Of a stretch of DNA of 64,000 nucleotides, positions 7,501 to 15,953 are shown in pieces. A program made the position numbers and the translations under genes. The notes beneath the pieces were generated by a model that had not been told where the DNA came from, did not search any database, and worked only from the letters and a program-made list of their open reading frames with translations. This DNA is from an uncultured Fluviicola sp. Lineage in GTDB: Bacteria > Bacteroidota > Bacteroidia > Flavobacteriales > Crocinitomicaceae. Location: contig NZ_CAMLDC010000011.1 of NCBI RefSeq assembly GCF_946478805.1, positions 84,633 through 148,632 on the forward strand, given 5' to 3'. Positions within the stretch are counted from its first letter, which is position 1. Every line of letters begins with the position of its first letter.

Positions 7501-7563
7501 GCAGCAGTGTTTTTCATTCTCTCAAAAATAATCTTTCCTTTTGAACTAAAAACTTCTGTGTAC

Positions 7564-8334
7564 TCATTTTAATTCACTTTCAACTAACTGATATTTGCTT
7601 TTTACAACCGGCCTTGGAAATGCATTGAAATGCCACCATTCAGTTGGGATATTTGAAAACCCCTGACTCTTCAAGGTTCTTCGAAGCAATTTCCGATTAT
7701 CAATTTGTCCCTGAGTGATTTCACCTGTTGCTAAAAATTCAGATTCTAAAGAAGGATAAGCTATTTTCCGGATATCATCATACCCGGCTCCCATGTCCAA
7801 GGGCTTTTTATTCGCAGTACAAATCGTCACATCAACGGCAGCGCCATAATTATGAACACTTCCATTCCGCGGGTTGCTGACAAACTTCCCTCTTTCAAAA
7901 GCCGGAATCGTATCCAACGCGTTCCACATTTCCCATTGTACGCTCAATGGCCTCAATCCATCATAAACCAATAAATGGTAATTTGAATTCCTTCCCGTTA
8001 AATATTCCTGGGATTTATCCAATCTTCTTGCCACATCAATTTGAACATATGGTTTGTTCAAGGTATCGTACAAAACACGATGCATGAAGTTATCGCTCGT
8101 TGCGTATTTCAATTCCCACCAGATGTTTTTATTGAAATAGTCCACACTTACCAAAGTATCTCCTTTATGAAGGAGGAATTGCTGCTTTGAAACTTCTGCT
8201 TTTGTCTCTTTTCCCCCTTCAATTTCCTTTTCCGGGGAAAGTTCTGTCCCCTTCTTTGAATTTTCCGATTCGACAGATTCCGAGCAAGCGCCTATCAATA
8301 ATCCACTTAGAAGTAAAATACAAGTCCTTTTCAT
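7564..8334 (-). CDS. VanX-type M15 D-Ala-D-Ala dipeptidase, lipoprotein
   Basis: A 256-residue protein with a lipoprotein signal (LLLSGLLIGACSES, lipidated Cys near residue 17). Residues about 60-245 match peptidase family M15D: zinc ligands in SVHNYGAAVDVT (the SxHxxGxAxD motif) and EWWHF, where the Glu is catalytic and the His is the third zinc ligand. Family members hydrolyse D-Ala-D-Ala or related peptidoglycan dipeptides. A stretch of charged residues links the lipid anchor to the enzyme. There are no van genes nearby, so cell-wall turnover or scavenging is more likely than glycopeptide resistance. Confidence 0.85.
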   Translation of the reverse strand: MKRTCILLLSGLLIGACSESVESENSKKGTELSPEKEIEGGKETKAEVSKQQFLLHKGDTLVSVDYFNKNIWWELKYATSDNFMHRVLYDTLNKPYVQIDVARRLDKSQEYLTGRNSNYHLLVYDGLRPLSVQWEMWNALDTIPAFERGKFVSNPRNGSVHNYGAAVDVTICTANKKPLDMGAGYDDIRKIAYPSLESEFLATGEITQGQIDNRKLLRRTLKSQGFSNIPTEWWHFNAFPRPVVKSKYQLVESELK

Positions 8335-8377
8335 CCTGTAAAAATCAGGATTTTTATGTATATGTCAACATTTCCTG

Positions 8378-8385
8378 TACTTTTG
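8378..8385 (+). promoter_or_regulatory. Promoter -7 box of the aminotransferase operon
   Basis: TACTTTTG, a perfect TAnnTTTG, 25 nt before the ATG at 8411. No clear TTG is present at the usual upstream distance. Confidence 0.5.
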
Positions 8386-8410
8386 TTGTCCTCAAAATAA
8401 AGTTAAAGAA

Positions 8411-9610
8411 ATGCCGAAAATTGCCCAAAAAGCCATTGACATGCCAGCATCGCCAATTCGTAAATTGGTTCCTTATGCTGAAAAAGCTAAAAAAGCCGGA
8501 AAAACCGTGTACCACTTGAACATCGGTCAACCGGATATTGAAACACCACAAGTAGCTTTAGATGCTATTCGTAATTTTGACCATAAAGTAATTGAATACA
8601 GTCATTCTGCAGGTTTCGAATCTTACAGAACAAAATTGGCTGAAACATATAGAAAAGGTGGTCTTCCGGTAAATATGGAAGACATCATTATCACAACAGG
8701 CGGGTCCGAAGCATTGATTTTCGGATTCATGACAACTTGTAACCCAGGGGATGAAGTCATTATTCCCGAGCCGTTTTATGCAAACTACAATGGGTTTGCC
8801 GTTATGGCAGGATTAACAGTTGTTCCTGTAACTTCAAGTATTGAATCCGGATTTGCATTACCTCCTGTTTCTGAAATCGAAGCGAAAATCACTTCGAAAA
8901 CAAAAGCAATTGTTATTTGTAATCCCGGAAATCCAACAGGCTATCTTTACAGTAAATTAGAATTGGAACAATTGCGCGATATTGTAAAGAAACACGATCT
9001 GTTCTTGTTTGCCGACGAAGTTTACCGCGAGTTCTGTTACGACGGAGCACAACCTTTTTCTGTTTTGAACCTGGAAGGAATTGAAAATAATGTAATTATG
9101 ATTGATTCGGTTTCAAAACGCTACTCCATGTGTGGAGCTCGGATTGGAGCATTGGTTTCCAAAAACAAGGAAGTAATGACCGCTGTACTTAAATTCGGTC
9201 AGGCGAGACTTTCTCCGCCAACAGTTGACCAGGTGGCTTCCGAGGCTGCATTGAATACGCCGCAATCTTATTTTGACGATGTCGTTGCTGAATATGTGCA
9301 ACGTCGCAATATCATGGTTGATGGATTAAACAGCATTCCCGGAGTATTTTGCCCGAAACCGAGCGGTGCTTTCTACTGTGTAGCTAAATTCCCGGTTGAC
9401 AATGCGGAAAAATTCTGTCAGTGGTTATTGGAAGATTTCGAATTTGAAGGTCAAACTGTCATGATGGCTCCAGCCAACGGTTTCTACTCCACGCCCGGAG
9501 CGGGAATGCAGGAAGCGCGCATTGCCTATGTATTAAATCAAGATTCTTTGAAGAAAGCAGTTGTTTGTTTGGAAAAAGCTTTGGAAATTTATCCCGGAAC
9601 AATTAGATAA
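8411..9610 (+). CDS. Class I/II pyridoxal-phosphate aminotransferase (aspartate aminotransferase-like)
   Basis: A 399-residue fold-type I aminotransferase. Motifs in order: LNIGQPDIETP near 36, IIITTGGSEALIFGF, CNPGNPTGYLYS, LFADEVYREF with the PLP-binding Asp, and the Schiff-base lysine Lys236 in DSVSKRYSMCGARIG. Length is normal. It probably moves amino groups between aspartate or another amino acid and 2-oxoglutarate in the cytosol; exact substrates cannot be read. The next gene begins immediately after its stop codon with no gap, so the two are likely co-transcribed. Confidence 0.88.
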   Translation: MPKIAQKAIDMPASPIRKLVPYAEKAKKAGKTVYHLNIGQPDIETPQVALDAIRNFDHKVIEYSHSAGFESYRTKLAETYRKGGLPVNMEDIIITTGGSEALIFGFMTTCNPGDEVIIPEPFYANYNGFAVMAGLTVVPVTSSIESGFALPPVSEIEAKITSKTKAIVICNPGNPTGYLYSKLELEQLRDIVKKHDLFLFADEVYREFCYDGAQPFSVLNLEGIENNVIMIDSVSKRYSMCGARIGALVSKNKEVMTAVLKFGQARLSPPTVDQVASEAALNTPQSYFDDVVAEYVQRRNIMVDGLNSIPGVFCPKPSGAFYCVAKFPVDNAEKFCQWLLEDFEFEGQTVMMAPANGFYSTPGAGMQEARIAYVLNQDSLKKAVVCLEKALEIYPGTIR

Positions 9611-10891
9611 ATGGAACTACTCATTATCCTCTTTTTAATCATCCTGAATGGGGTTTTCTCCATGGCTGAAATCGCTACGGTCTCTGCCAGGAAATCCAAA
9701 TTGGATGCCGCCGCAAAAAGAGGTGACAAAAGTGCGAAGCTGGTTATAGAAACCCTGAATGCACCCAACAAATTCCTTTCTACGGTTCAAATCGGTATTA
9801 CATTGATCGGAATCCTGACGGGTATTTTCTCGGGTGAAAAAATGACTTCAGATATTGAAGGTTTTTACCATTCATTTGCTTTCACCAGAGTTTACGCTCA
9901 TTTTCTAGCCGTAACCACTGTTGTTGTCATCATTACTTTCTTCTCATTGGTTTTGGGTGAACTGGTTCCGAAACGGATTGGTTTAACGAACCCGGAAGGT
10001 ATTGCCAAAACAATGGCGCGGCCGATGCTGATCATTTCAAAAATCACAGCACCTTTTGTCTGGTTGTTGACGGTAACTTCTGATTTATTGCTCAAAGTTT
10101 TACGCATCAAGCAATCTTCCGATGGAAAAGTGACAGAGGAGGAAATCAAGGCAATTATCCAGGAAGGGACCGAAGGTGGCGAAGTCCAGGAAATTGAACA
10201 AGATATCGTGGAACGGGTTTTCCATCTGGGAGACCGCAACATCAGTTCTTTGATGACACACCGCAATGATGTTATTTTTATTGATATCGGTGATTCCAGG
10301 GAAGAAGTACGTGAACAGGTTGAAAAGGAAATGCACTCGGTTTACCCGATTTTTGATGAGGAACGTGAACATGTATTGGGAGTTGTCTTATTGAAAGACT
10401 TATTCCGAACGATTACTCACGATGATTTTGAATTGAAAAAATTAATGCTGAAACCTCAATTCCTGATGGAGAACATTTCAGCATACGAGGCATTGGTCCA
10501 TTTTAAAGAAACAAGAACACACTACGGGATCATTACGGATGAGTTCGGTCAGACACAAGGAATTGTGACACTGAACGACTTATTACAGGCACTTGTGGGG
10601 GATTTCAATGATTTTTACGCAGAAGAATTCGAATTCATCCAACGGGAAGATGGTTCCTGGCTGATTGACGGTCAATATCCGATCGCTGAATTTTTCCGCC
10701 AATTCGGATTGGAGGACAATTCCTCGGAACTGAACTTCACAACAATCGGTGGATTGGTACTGAATGAATCCAGAAGCGTTCCCTCTACCGGACAGAAATT
10801 TCATTGGCTGAACTTTGAGATCGAGGTGGTAGATATGGATGGCGCACGGATTGATAAACTGATTATTCGCGAGATTGATCCGGAGGATTAA
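9611..10891 (+). CDS. HlyC/CorC (TlyC-like) family membrane protein: DUF21, CBS pair, CorC domain
   Basis: A 426-residue inner-membrane protein. An N-terminal DUF21 region with about four membrane segments (LLIILFLIILNGVFSMAEIA at the start; FFSLVLGELVPKRIG) is followed by a CBS-domain pair (about 205-330, including SLMTHRNDVIFID and YGIITDEFGQTQGIVTLNDLL) and a CorC_HlyC C-terminal domain from about 345. Relatives act in magnesium or cobalt homeostasis, and the gliding protein GldE has the same layout. It starts directly after the aminotransferase stop codon. Transport of a divalent cation is inferred from family only. Confidence 0.85.
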   Translation: MELLIILFLIILNGVFSMAEIATVSARKSKLDAAAKRGDKSAKLVIETLNAPNKFLSTVQIGITLIGILTGIFSGEKMTSDIEGFYHSFAFTRVYAHFLAVTTVVVIITFFSLVLGELVPKRIGLTNPEGIAKTMARPMLIISKITAPFVWLLTVTSDLLLKVLRIKQSSDGKVTEEEIKAIIQEGTEGGEVQEIEQDIVERVFHLGDRNISSLMTHRNDVIFIDIGDSREEVREQVEKEMHSVYPIFDEEREHVLGVVLLKDLFRTITHDDFELKKLMLKPQFLMENISAYEALVHFKETRTHYGIITDEFGQTQGIVTLNDLLQALVGDFNDFYAEEFEFIQREDGSWLIDGQYPIAEFFRQFGLEDNSSELNFTTIGGLVLNESRSVPSTGQKFHWLNFEIEVVDMDGARIDKLIIREIDPED

Positions 10892-10916
10892 TCTTACCCC
10901 GCTCAACATCAGTAAG

Positions 10917-11099
10917 TAAATTTGCTAATTTGTCTACAAAACTTAGTGGGCAATTCTCCGTTACTTTTTATAAATCCCGCATTTCGTAGAAGTGTAAAGG
11001 GAAATATACACAAAACAATGTTGCAGGAATGCAACAGATCGCATGTCGCTAAAGCTTTAGCGATCGCACGAACTCCCGGCGGCAACCGGGAGTTTTTTT
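10917..11099 (+). ncRNA. Candidate structured small RNA in the 10892-11149 gap
   Basis: The gap starts with a -7-like box TAAATTTG (10917-10924). Downstream come three hairpins in a row: TGTTGCA-GGAA-TGCAACA (11019-11036, 7-bp stem with a GNRA-type tetraloop), the perfect 18-bp palindrome TCGCTAAAGCTTTAGCGA (11046-11063), and the terminator at 11072-11099. Promoter plus terminator plus internal structure is what a small RNA of about 170 nt would look like, but there is no clear -33 element and no known family is recognised. It may simply be the structured 3' end of the upstream operon. Confidence 0.3.
11072..11099 (+). terminator. Intrinsic terminator
   Basis: ACTCCCGG pairs with CCGGGAGT across a 6-nt loop, followed by six further T residues. 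It closes the aminotransferase/CorC operon or the candidate small RNA. The next promoter -7 box (TATATTTG, 11099-11106) begins at its T-run. Confidence 0.88.
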
Positions 11100-11149
11100 A
11101 TATTTGAACCAATTCAAATCCCGGTTGTATTCCTTCCAAACAACAACCC

Positions 11150-11686
11150 ATGAAAGGAATTATCACATTTATTTTTGCCGGATCTGCACTCCTGGCAACT
11201 GCCCAAACACCTTTAATCGCTCATAAAAGCCACGCGGGTGCTTCAATCAGCTACTTTATTGAACCAGGGAGCAATTTCGGAGCAATTGAAATAAATCATG
11301 AATTCCAATTAACCTACAATCTTTCTAAAAACTTCAAGCCGCTGAATGATTCTGTTATCCTCATGGAAACAGTTGATTTTGATCAACAAGTGATCCGCAC
11401 AGACACACTTCTAAATAAAGGAAAACTATCTCCGTTCACATTTGAATTTAAATACCGCGATTCCATTCTCAAAAACGAAGTGTTCGAAAGCAAAAAACGC
11501 CGGATTGAGCAAGAAAAACAATTCATTAAGGAACAGATGGAACAGCAGCAAAAGCTCAACGAACCTGTTTCGTCCAAAAAGAAAAAGAAGTCTTATTTGT
11601 TATTTCTGTTCGGGATTACCGGCGGTGGAATGCTACTTATGAAAGTATTCAGCAGATCCAAAATCATTCAACATTCCATTGTATAA
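11150..11686 (+). CDS. Unknown exported protein, first of a tandem paralogue pair, C-terminal membrane anchor
   Basis: A 178-residue protein I do not recognise. Residues 1-19 are a signal peptide ending ATAQ. The mature start LIAHKSHAGASISYFIEPGSNFG is closely matched by the next gene product. The middle is charged and Gln-rich (about 110-140), then a run of five lysines precedes a membrane segment LLFLFGITGGGMLLMKVF and a short basic tail. Gene spacing to the paralogue is 3 nt. A -7 box at 11099-11106 could drive the three-gene operon. The lysine run on what should be the periplasmic side of the anchor goes against the positive-inside rule, so the topology is uncertain. Confidence 0.75.
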   Translation: MKGIITFIFAGSALLATAQTPLIAHKSHAGASISYFIEPGSNFGAIEINHEFQLTYNLSKNFKPLNDSVILMETVDFDQQVIRTDTLLNKGKLSPFTFEFKYRDSILKNEVFESKKRRIEQEKQFIKEQMEQQQKLNEPVSSKKKKKSYLLFLFGITGGGMLLMKVFSRSKIIQHSIV

Positions 11687-11689
11687 ATT

Positions 11690-12229
11690 ATGAAAACAGT
11701 TCTCATCTCATTTATTTGTTTGTTTGCTCATTTATCTCAAGCACAAACCGCCATCATTTCGCATAAAAGTCATTCAGGAACAGCTGCCGATTTCTTTATC
11801 GATCCTTCCACTAATTTTGGAATTCCAAGCCCACAATTGGTCCAGGTTATTCGGCTCAATGACAGTACAAGCATCGAAGTCTATGATCATTACCAAGGCT
11901 ATTACCAATACGATACCGTTTACAAGAATCCGTCTTATGCCAATTACAACCTGGATCTTGATTCAATAGCACAAAGTCCTTATCATCGCAAAGTGGAGTA
12001 TCTCAATTTCAAGAAGTCTCCCAAATCCTTGAAACCACTACCGGCTGGAAATAAAAATCCTCAACTCAATGAAGTTCAGCCGGATCAACTACAGGTAGTT
12101 CCACAACAAGAAACTCCACCCAAGAAAAAGAAGCGAAGCGCTTTGCTTTTCATCTTCCTGGTAACCGGCGGAGGCTTACTTCTTTTCCGTTTTGTAAATC
12201 GTCTTTTCACTCCTAGGGTTGCTTCATGA
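11690..12229 (+). CDS. Unknown exported protein, second paralogue, C-terminal membrane anchor
   Basis: A 179-residue paralogue of the preceding protein. It has a signal peptide ending SQAQ, then AIISHKSHSGTAADFFIDPSTNFG, which lines up with the first copy (shared core HKSH.G and FI.P..NFG). A Pro/Gln/Lys-rich linker (about 115-145) leads to PKKKKRSALL and a membrane segment containing LVTGGGLLLF, again followed by a short basic tail. Its stop overlaps the next start by 4 nt, so it is coupled to the DoxX-like membrane protein. Function is unknown; co-operation of the three proteins at the inner membrane is inferred from the operon only. Confidence 0.75.
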   Translation: MKTVLISFICLFAHLSQAQTAIISHKSHSGTAADFFIDPSTNFGIPSPQLVQVIRLNDSTSIEVYDHYQGYYQYDTVYKNPSYANYNLDLDSIAQSPYHRKVEYLNFKKSPKSLKPLPAGNKNPQLNEVQPDQLQVVPQQETPPKKKKRSALLFIFLVTGGGLLLFRFVNRLFTPRVAS

Positions 12230-13314
12230 AGGAACATTTGAAACTGAGTCTTATTGGGATTGCTGCCTGGTGGATGCTCCTGCTTCCATTCGATTATTCA
12301 CTATTCGATTGGATTTTTAAGACCATTCAAGAACCTTTTACCGGTTTATTGAAAGTAATGGACTCTGATCTGATTTTCGAGACCGACACATACGGAACGT
12401 ATGTTTTGATTTCCCTGAGTATTTTACTGGGCGTTTTTTTTTCTCCGCTCATTCATTGGATTTGTTCAAAATGGAAACTCCAGCCCACAGAACTCCTAAA
12501 AACAGTTCTTGCTGCAATCCTGTTTTTCTTCCTGTTCAAATATGGTTGGGATAAAATCACGAAAAGTCAATTCTACCAGCCGGAACCGAATACCCTGTTT
12601 ACACCTTTCGGGAAACTCTCCAAAGACATTGCTTACTGGTCGCTGGCAGGAAGTTCTTATCCGTATACTGTTACATTAGGTATTGTTGAAGTCCTGGCCG
12701 CAGTGCTGTTGTTATTCAAACGCACGCAATTCCTGGCTTCGCTGTTGGCAATTGGAATTTTTGCGCAAGTGGTCCTGGTTAATTTCTCCTTCGACATCTC
12801 GGTGAAATTGTTATCGGGATCACTGCTTTTGTTCAGTATCATTTATAGCCTGTGCTTCTTTGAGAACTGGAAAAGTATTTTGGGATTTGCATCAGAAGGA
12901 GTTTCTTACTCCAATTCCCGGAAACATCGGGTCGTTAAGTATACGTTTGCATTACTGGTCATTGCGGAAAGTACATTTCCTTCCATATTGAGCAAAAACC
13001 TGAATGATGACCGATATCCGCGCTTGGCTCATCATGGAGCATATGCTGTTTTGGGAAACCGACAGGTTAAACGACTTTTCATTCATCGGCAACATTACCT
13101 GATCCTCCAATCCTGGAATGACCAATTCAAGGATTACAAAATCGATACTCATATTCCCGGTCAAACTACTTCTCTTGACGGTGAAGTAGTTTGTAAATGG
13201 ACTGAAAACCGGATCGTTATTCACAATAAATCGTACCGGATACAGCAAATTCCTTTCCGGAACCTTCCGCTTCTGCAGGAAAGTTTTCACACATTTTCAG
13301 ATGAATTTCATTGA
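12226..13314 (+). CDS. DoxX/MauE-like multi-pass membrane protein
   Basis: A 362-residue membrane protein with about seven hydrophobic segments in the first 250 residues. The part around residues 90-215 (FKYGWDKITKSQFYQPE; WSLAGSSYPYTVTLGIVEVLAAVLLLFKRTQ; LLSGSLLLFSIIYSLCFF) resembles the DoxX-type four-helix fold. The last about 110 residues are soluble and end in a beta-rich segment. It is translationally coupled (ATGA) to the second paralogue of the unknown exported pair. DoxX-like proteins have varied redox or quinone-linked roles; nothing here fixes the function. No terminator is obvious before the next promoter at 13351. Confidence 0.65.
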   Translation: MKEHLKLSLIGIAAWWMLLLPFDYSLFDWIFKTIQEPFTGLLKVMDSDLIFETDTYGTYVLISLSILLGVFFSPLIHWICSKWKLQPTELLKTVLAAILFFFLFKYGWDKITKSQFYQPEPNTLFTPFGKLSKDIAYWSLAGSSYPYTVTLGIVEVLAAVLLLFKRTQFLASLLAIGIFAQVVLVNFSFDISVKLLSGSLLLFSIIYSLCFFENWKSILGFASEGVSYSNSRKHRVVKYTFALLVIAESTFPSILSKNLNDDRYPRLAHHGAYAVLGNRQVKRLFIHRQHYLILQSWNDQFKDYKIDTHIPGQTTSLDGEVVCKWTENRIVIHNKSYRIQQIPFRNLPLLQESFHTFSDEFH

Positions 13315-13350
13315 GAATTGAACATCCAAAAGTTTTATCACAGGAAAGGG

Positions 13351-13379
13351 TTGACCGTATTATTTTTTCCTTACTTTTG
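13351..13379 (+). promoter_or_regulatory. Promoter of the LuxR-type response regulator gene
   Basis: TTG (13351-13353), 18-nt spacer, TACTTTTG (13372-13379), a perfect Bacteroidota -7 box. The ATG follows 24 nt later at 13404. Confidence 0.7.
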
Positions 13380-13403
13380 TCTTGTTTAAAATTAATCTAA
13401 ATA

Positions 13404-14084
13404 ATGAAGCTCATTTTAGCCGACAGTAATGAAATCATACGCATTGGACTGCGTACGCTGTTGTCTACGGAGCGAAACATCCAAATTGTCGGGGAAGCAC
13501 GAAACAACGAAGAGTTGATTGCCCTGAACAAAGCCTTTGATGCGAACATTATTTTAGTTGATTACACTTCCAAAGGATTTTCAATTGATGTCATTCCTCA
13601 GATCCTTCAGAAAAAGCCCGATTTAAGCGTCGTTGCAATTACACCTGAACAATCTGCCCAAACATTGGTAAATGCTTTGCGTTCGGGAGTGAAAAGCTAC
13701 ATCAAGAAAGATTGTGACAGTTCCGAAATTATTGATTCGATCCGGGAAACCTGGAGAGGGAATAAATTCTTCTGTGGCCAGATCCTGGAAACAATCCGCG
13801 ATGCTTCCATTGATGTGAATGACATTGATTTTGATTCATTCAGCTGTGAACCAATCACATTAAGCGAGCGTGAAACAGAGATCATCACGATGATAGCAGA
13901 AGGATTGACAAACGTCATGATTGCGGATTATCTTTGTTTAAGCAATCACACCATCAACACACACCGCAAGAATATCATGGCGAAATTGGGTGTGAAAAAT
14001 ACTGCCGGAATTGTGATTTATGCCGTAAAGACAAACCTGGTATCTCCCAACAAATTCTTATTCGCCGCCGATCCCAATTCTTAG
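13404..14084 (+). CDS. NarL/FixJ-type response regulator (REC + LuxR HTH)
   Basis: A 226-residue two-domain regulator. The receiver domain (1-120) has the acidic start LADSNE, phosphoacceptor Asp in NIILVDYTSKG (about residue 54), and the conserved Lys in SYIKKD. The C-terminal LuxR-type helix-turn-helix is ITLSERETEIITMIAEGLTNVMIADYLCLSNHTINTHRKNIMAKLGV (positions about 150-197). No histidine kinase gene adjoins it, so its partner is elsewhere. It lies before the secreted protein/ECF sigma operon but has its own promoter and a 67-nt gap, so a regulatory link is possible but unproven. Confidence 0.9.
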   Translation: MKLILADSNEIIRIGLRTLLSTERNIQIVGEARNNEELIALNKAFDANIILVDYTSKGFSIDVIPQILQKKPDLSVVAITPEQSAQTLVNALRSGVKSYIKKDCDSSEIIDSIRETWRGNKFFCGQILETIRDASIDVNDIDFDSFSCEPITLSERETEIITMIAEGLTNVMIADYLCLSNHTINTHRKNIMAKLGVKNTAGIVIYAVKTNLVSPNKFLFAADPNS

Positions 14085-14151
14085 TATATTTTTTTCTTTC
14101 ATTTTTTGAACCTAATTTTAATCTGATTGTATTACAGATAAAAATTGCTTT

Positions 14152-15357
14152 ATGCGCCAATTCATACTTCTTGTTTCATTGCTTTTTTGTGCTGCGCTCA
14201 GTATGGCTCAGTCGGAAGGGAAAAATGTATTCAACAATACAACCAATTCCGGGAAAGTAGTGGTTGACCGACAAGACTCAACAAAGCTGTTAGAGCCTAA
14301 GATGGAAGAAATACAAGTACAATCAAAAAAGAGCAAATCATACAAGACGGTAAGTGAACCCAAATTCGCAACGAGTGAAGAGAAGGCCGATAAGGATTCC
14401 AACTCAAGTATTCAACAACTGAAAAGTGCCAAATATCAATTCGAATCGAACTACGCCGATTCAAAACACCAATTGACAAGAAGAAGTGCCAGTGCGGAAG
14501 AATTGACCAATATGAAACAAAGTGCCCAAATCTATGCAAACATGTTGCCGGGCAGTTTCGAAAAACACTTTTACGCTTACCTGTTAAGCAAATACGACCC
14601 GAAACAATTCCCGGAATTGCAACAGGCAGCCAGATTGGAGCCTATGAAAACAGAAGTTCAACAGGAATTGGCAGCCTACGGTATTGCGGTCAATAATCAA
14701 AATCTTGCTGATAGTGTTGCCCGCGAGATGATCGATCAAAACAAGATTTCCAACGGTTTACTCAGCTATGCAACTGACTTGGTGAATTCGGTACCTGCCA
14801 ATGGAACGCTTCTATTACATGGTTACACCGAATTGATTCCTGTAAACTATGAGAAAAACACCTTGGAAAGAGGTGATTTGGAATTAATCTCGGTAGACCT
14901 TATGCAAAGCCTCGATTATCAGGCCAGTTTGACATCCAAAGGTTATATCATACCTAATTCGACATTCGTTGATACGGCCTTCGTTCAAAATTTCTGTGCG
15001 CTTAACGTTTCGAAAAACCTCTATGTTTCCATGTCCTTCCCCAAGGAGTATTTTCAAGGGATGAGTTCAGCATTGAACCCGGTTGGCCTGACTTTTGCTT
15101 ACGACCAATCGACATTGGATTACAATACATGGAATATTTCCCTGGTCGAAACGAAATGGAAAACACCGGAACTGGGAATTGGGAAAGATCCGCAATCTGA
15201 TGCATTATCAGCGAATTATTTGCCGACACTTCTAAGCGTTTCGAGGTTATATGAAGAATACAATAAAACGGAAGACGTCAAGGAGATTAATCACATCATC
15301 ATGAGTGTCGCCACGAGGGCGCGTAAAACCGGTCAACTTTCAAAAATTAAGCGCTGA
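14152..15357 (+). CDS. Unknown exported protein of the ECF sigma factor operon
   Basis: A 401-residue protein with a signal peptide (residues 1-20, ending LSMAQ). The region 20-110 is polar, Lys/Ser-rich and probably disordered; residues about 120-400 look globular with mixed helix and strand. I recognise no family. Its stop codon overlaps the sigma factor start as TGATG, so it is the first gene of a coupled three-gene unit with the ECF sigma factor and putative anti-sigma factor. An exported partner encoded with these could sense envelope state, which is inference. Confidence 0.75.
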   Translation: MRQFILLVSLLFCAALSMAQSEGKNVFNNTTNSGKVVVDRQDSTKLLEPKMEEIQVQSKKSKSYKTVSEPKFATSEEKADKDSNSSIQQLKSAKYQFESNYADSKHQLTRRSASAEELTNMKQSAQIYANMLPGSFEKHFYAYLLSKYDPKQFPELQQAARLEPMKTEVQQELAAYGIAVNNQNLADSVAREMIDQNKISNGLLSYATDLVNSVPANGTLLLHGYTELIPVNYEKNTLERGDLELISVDLMQSLDYQASLTSKGYIIPNSTFVDTAFVQNFCALNVSKNLYVSMSFPKEYFQGMSSALNPVGLTFAYDQSTLDYNTWNISLVETKWKTPELGIGKDPQSDALSANYLPTLLSVSRLYEEYNKTEDVKEINHIIMSVATRARKTGQLSKIKR

Positions 15358-15953
15358 TGCGGATGATTAAAAAGGAATACGACCAAATGACCGATGAACA
15401 ATTGGTTATTGGGATGGCTGGAGGCGATCAACGGGCTTTTGACAAGCTTTATGGTCGTTATTCATCCGCCTTGCTCTCGTATTTCATGCGTATGCTTTGG
15501 CGTGACCGCGAAAAATCGGAAGACTTTGTTCATGATTTCTTTACCAAATTGATCCATCGCCCGGAACTTTTTGATACCACCCGTTCTTTCAAGACATGGA
15601 TGTATTCGGTGGCGAATAACATGTGTAAGAATGAATACAAAAAACAAGAAATCAGAAAGAATACCAGCAATGGATTAGATAGCAGTTATGCCGTTATGGA
15701 CGTTAACAAGAATACTGAAAACCAGGTGCATCACACCTTGTTTAAGGAAGCATACAACTACCAGGTCACTCAATTGGAGGAAAAACACCGGGAAGTGTTT
15801 GAAATGCGTCATTTCGACGGCCTGTCGATCAAAGAAATTGCCGAAGCTTTGGAAATCAGTGAAGGAACCATTAAGTCCCGCTTATTTTACGCAACCAAAT
15901 ACTTGGCCCAAGGATTAAAAGAATACCAACCAGAACATACAAAAACACCATGA
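15357..15953 (+). CDS. ECF-type RNA polymerase sigma factor
   Basis: A 198-residue sigma-70 family protein. Region 2 is visible in AFDKLYGRYSSALLSYFMRML and SEDFVHDFFTKLIHRPELFDTTRSFKTWMYSVANNMCKNEYKK; region 4 in KHREVFEMRHFDGLSIKEIAEALEISEGTIKSRLFYA. There is no region 1.1 or 3, as in ECF factors. The start at 15357 overlaps the upstream stop (TGATG); an in-frame ATG six nt further is an alternative. It is followed by a probable membrane anti-sigma factor overlapping by 4 nt, the usual arrangement. Confidence 0.93.
   Translation: MRMIKKEYDQMTDEQLVIGMAGGDQRAFDKLYGRYSSALLSYFMRMLWRDREKSEDFVHDFFTKLIHRPELFDTTRSFKTWMYSVANNMCKNEYKKQEIRKNTSNGLDSSYAVMDVNKNTENQVHHTLFKEAYNYQVTQLEEKHREVFEMRHFDGLSIKEIAEALEISEGTIKSRLFYATKYLAQGLKEYQPEHTKTP

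Noticed and set aside
7564..8334. Vancomycin-resistance locus
   Set aside because: VanX-like enzyme alone, as a lipoprotein, with no vanHA or regulators; a cell-wall turnover role is more likely.
10922..11107. Small ORF of 61 codons in the gap after the CorC-like gene
   Set aside because: It runs through the palindrome and terminator and has no gene-like composition.
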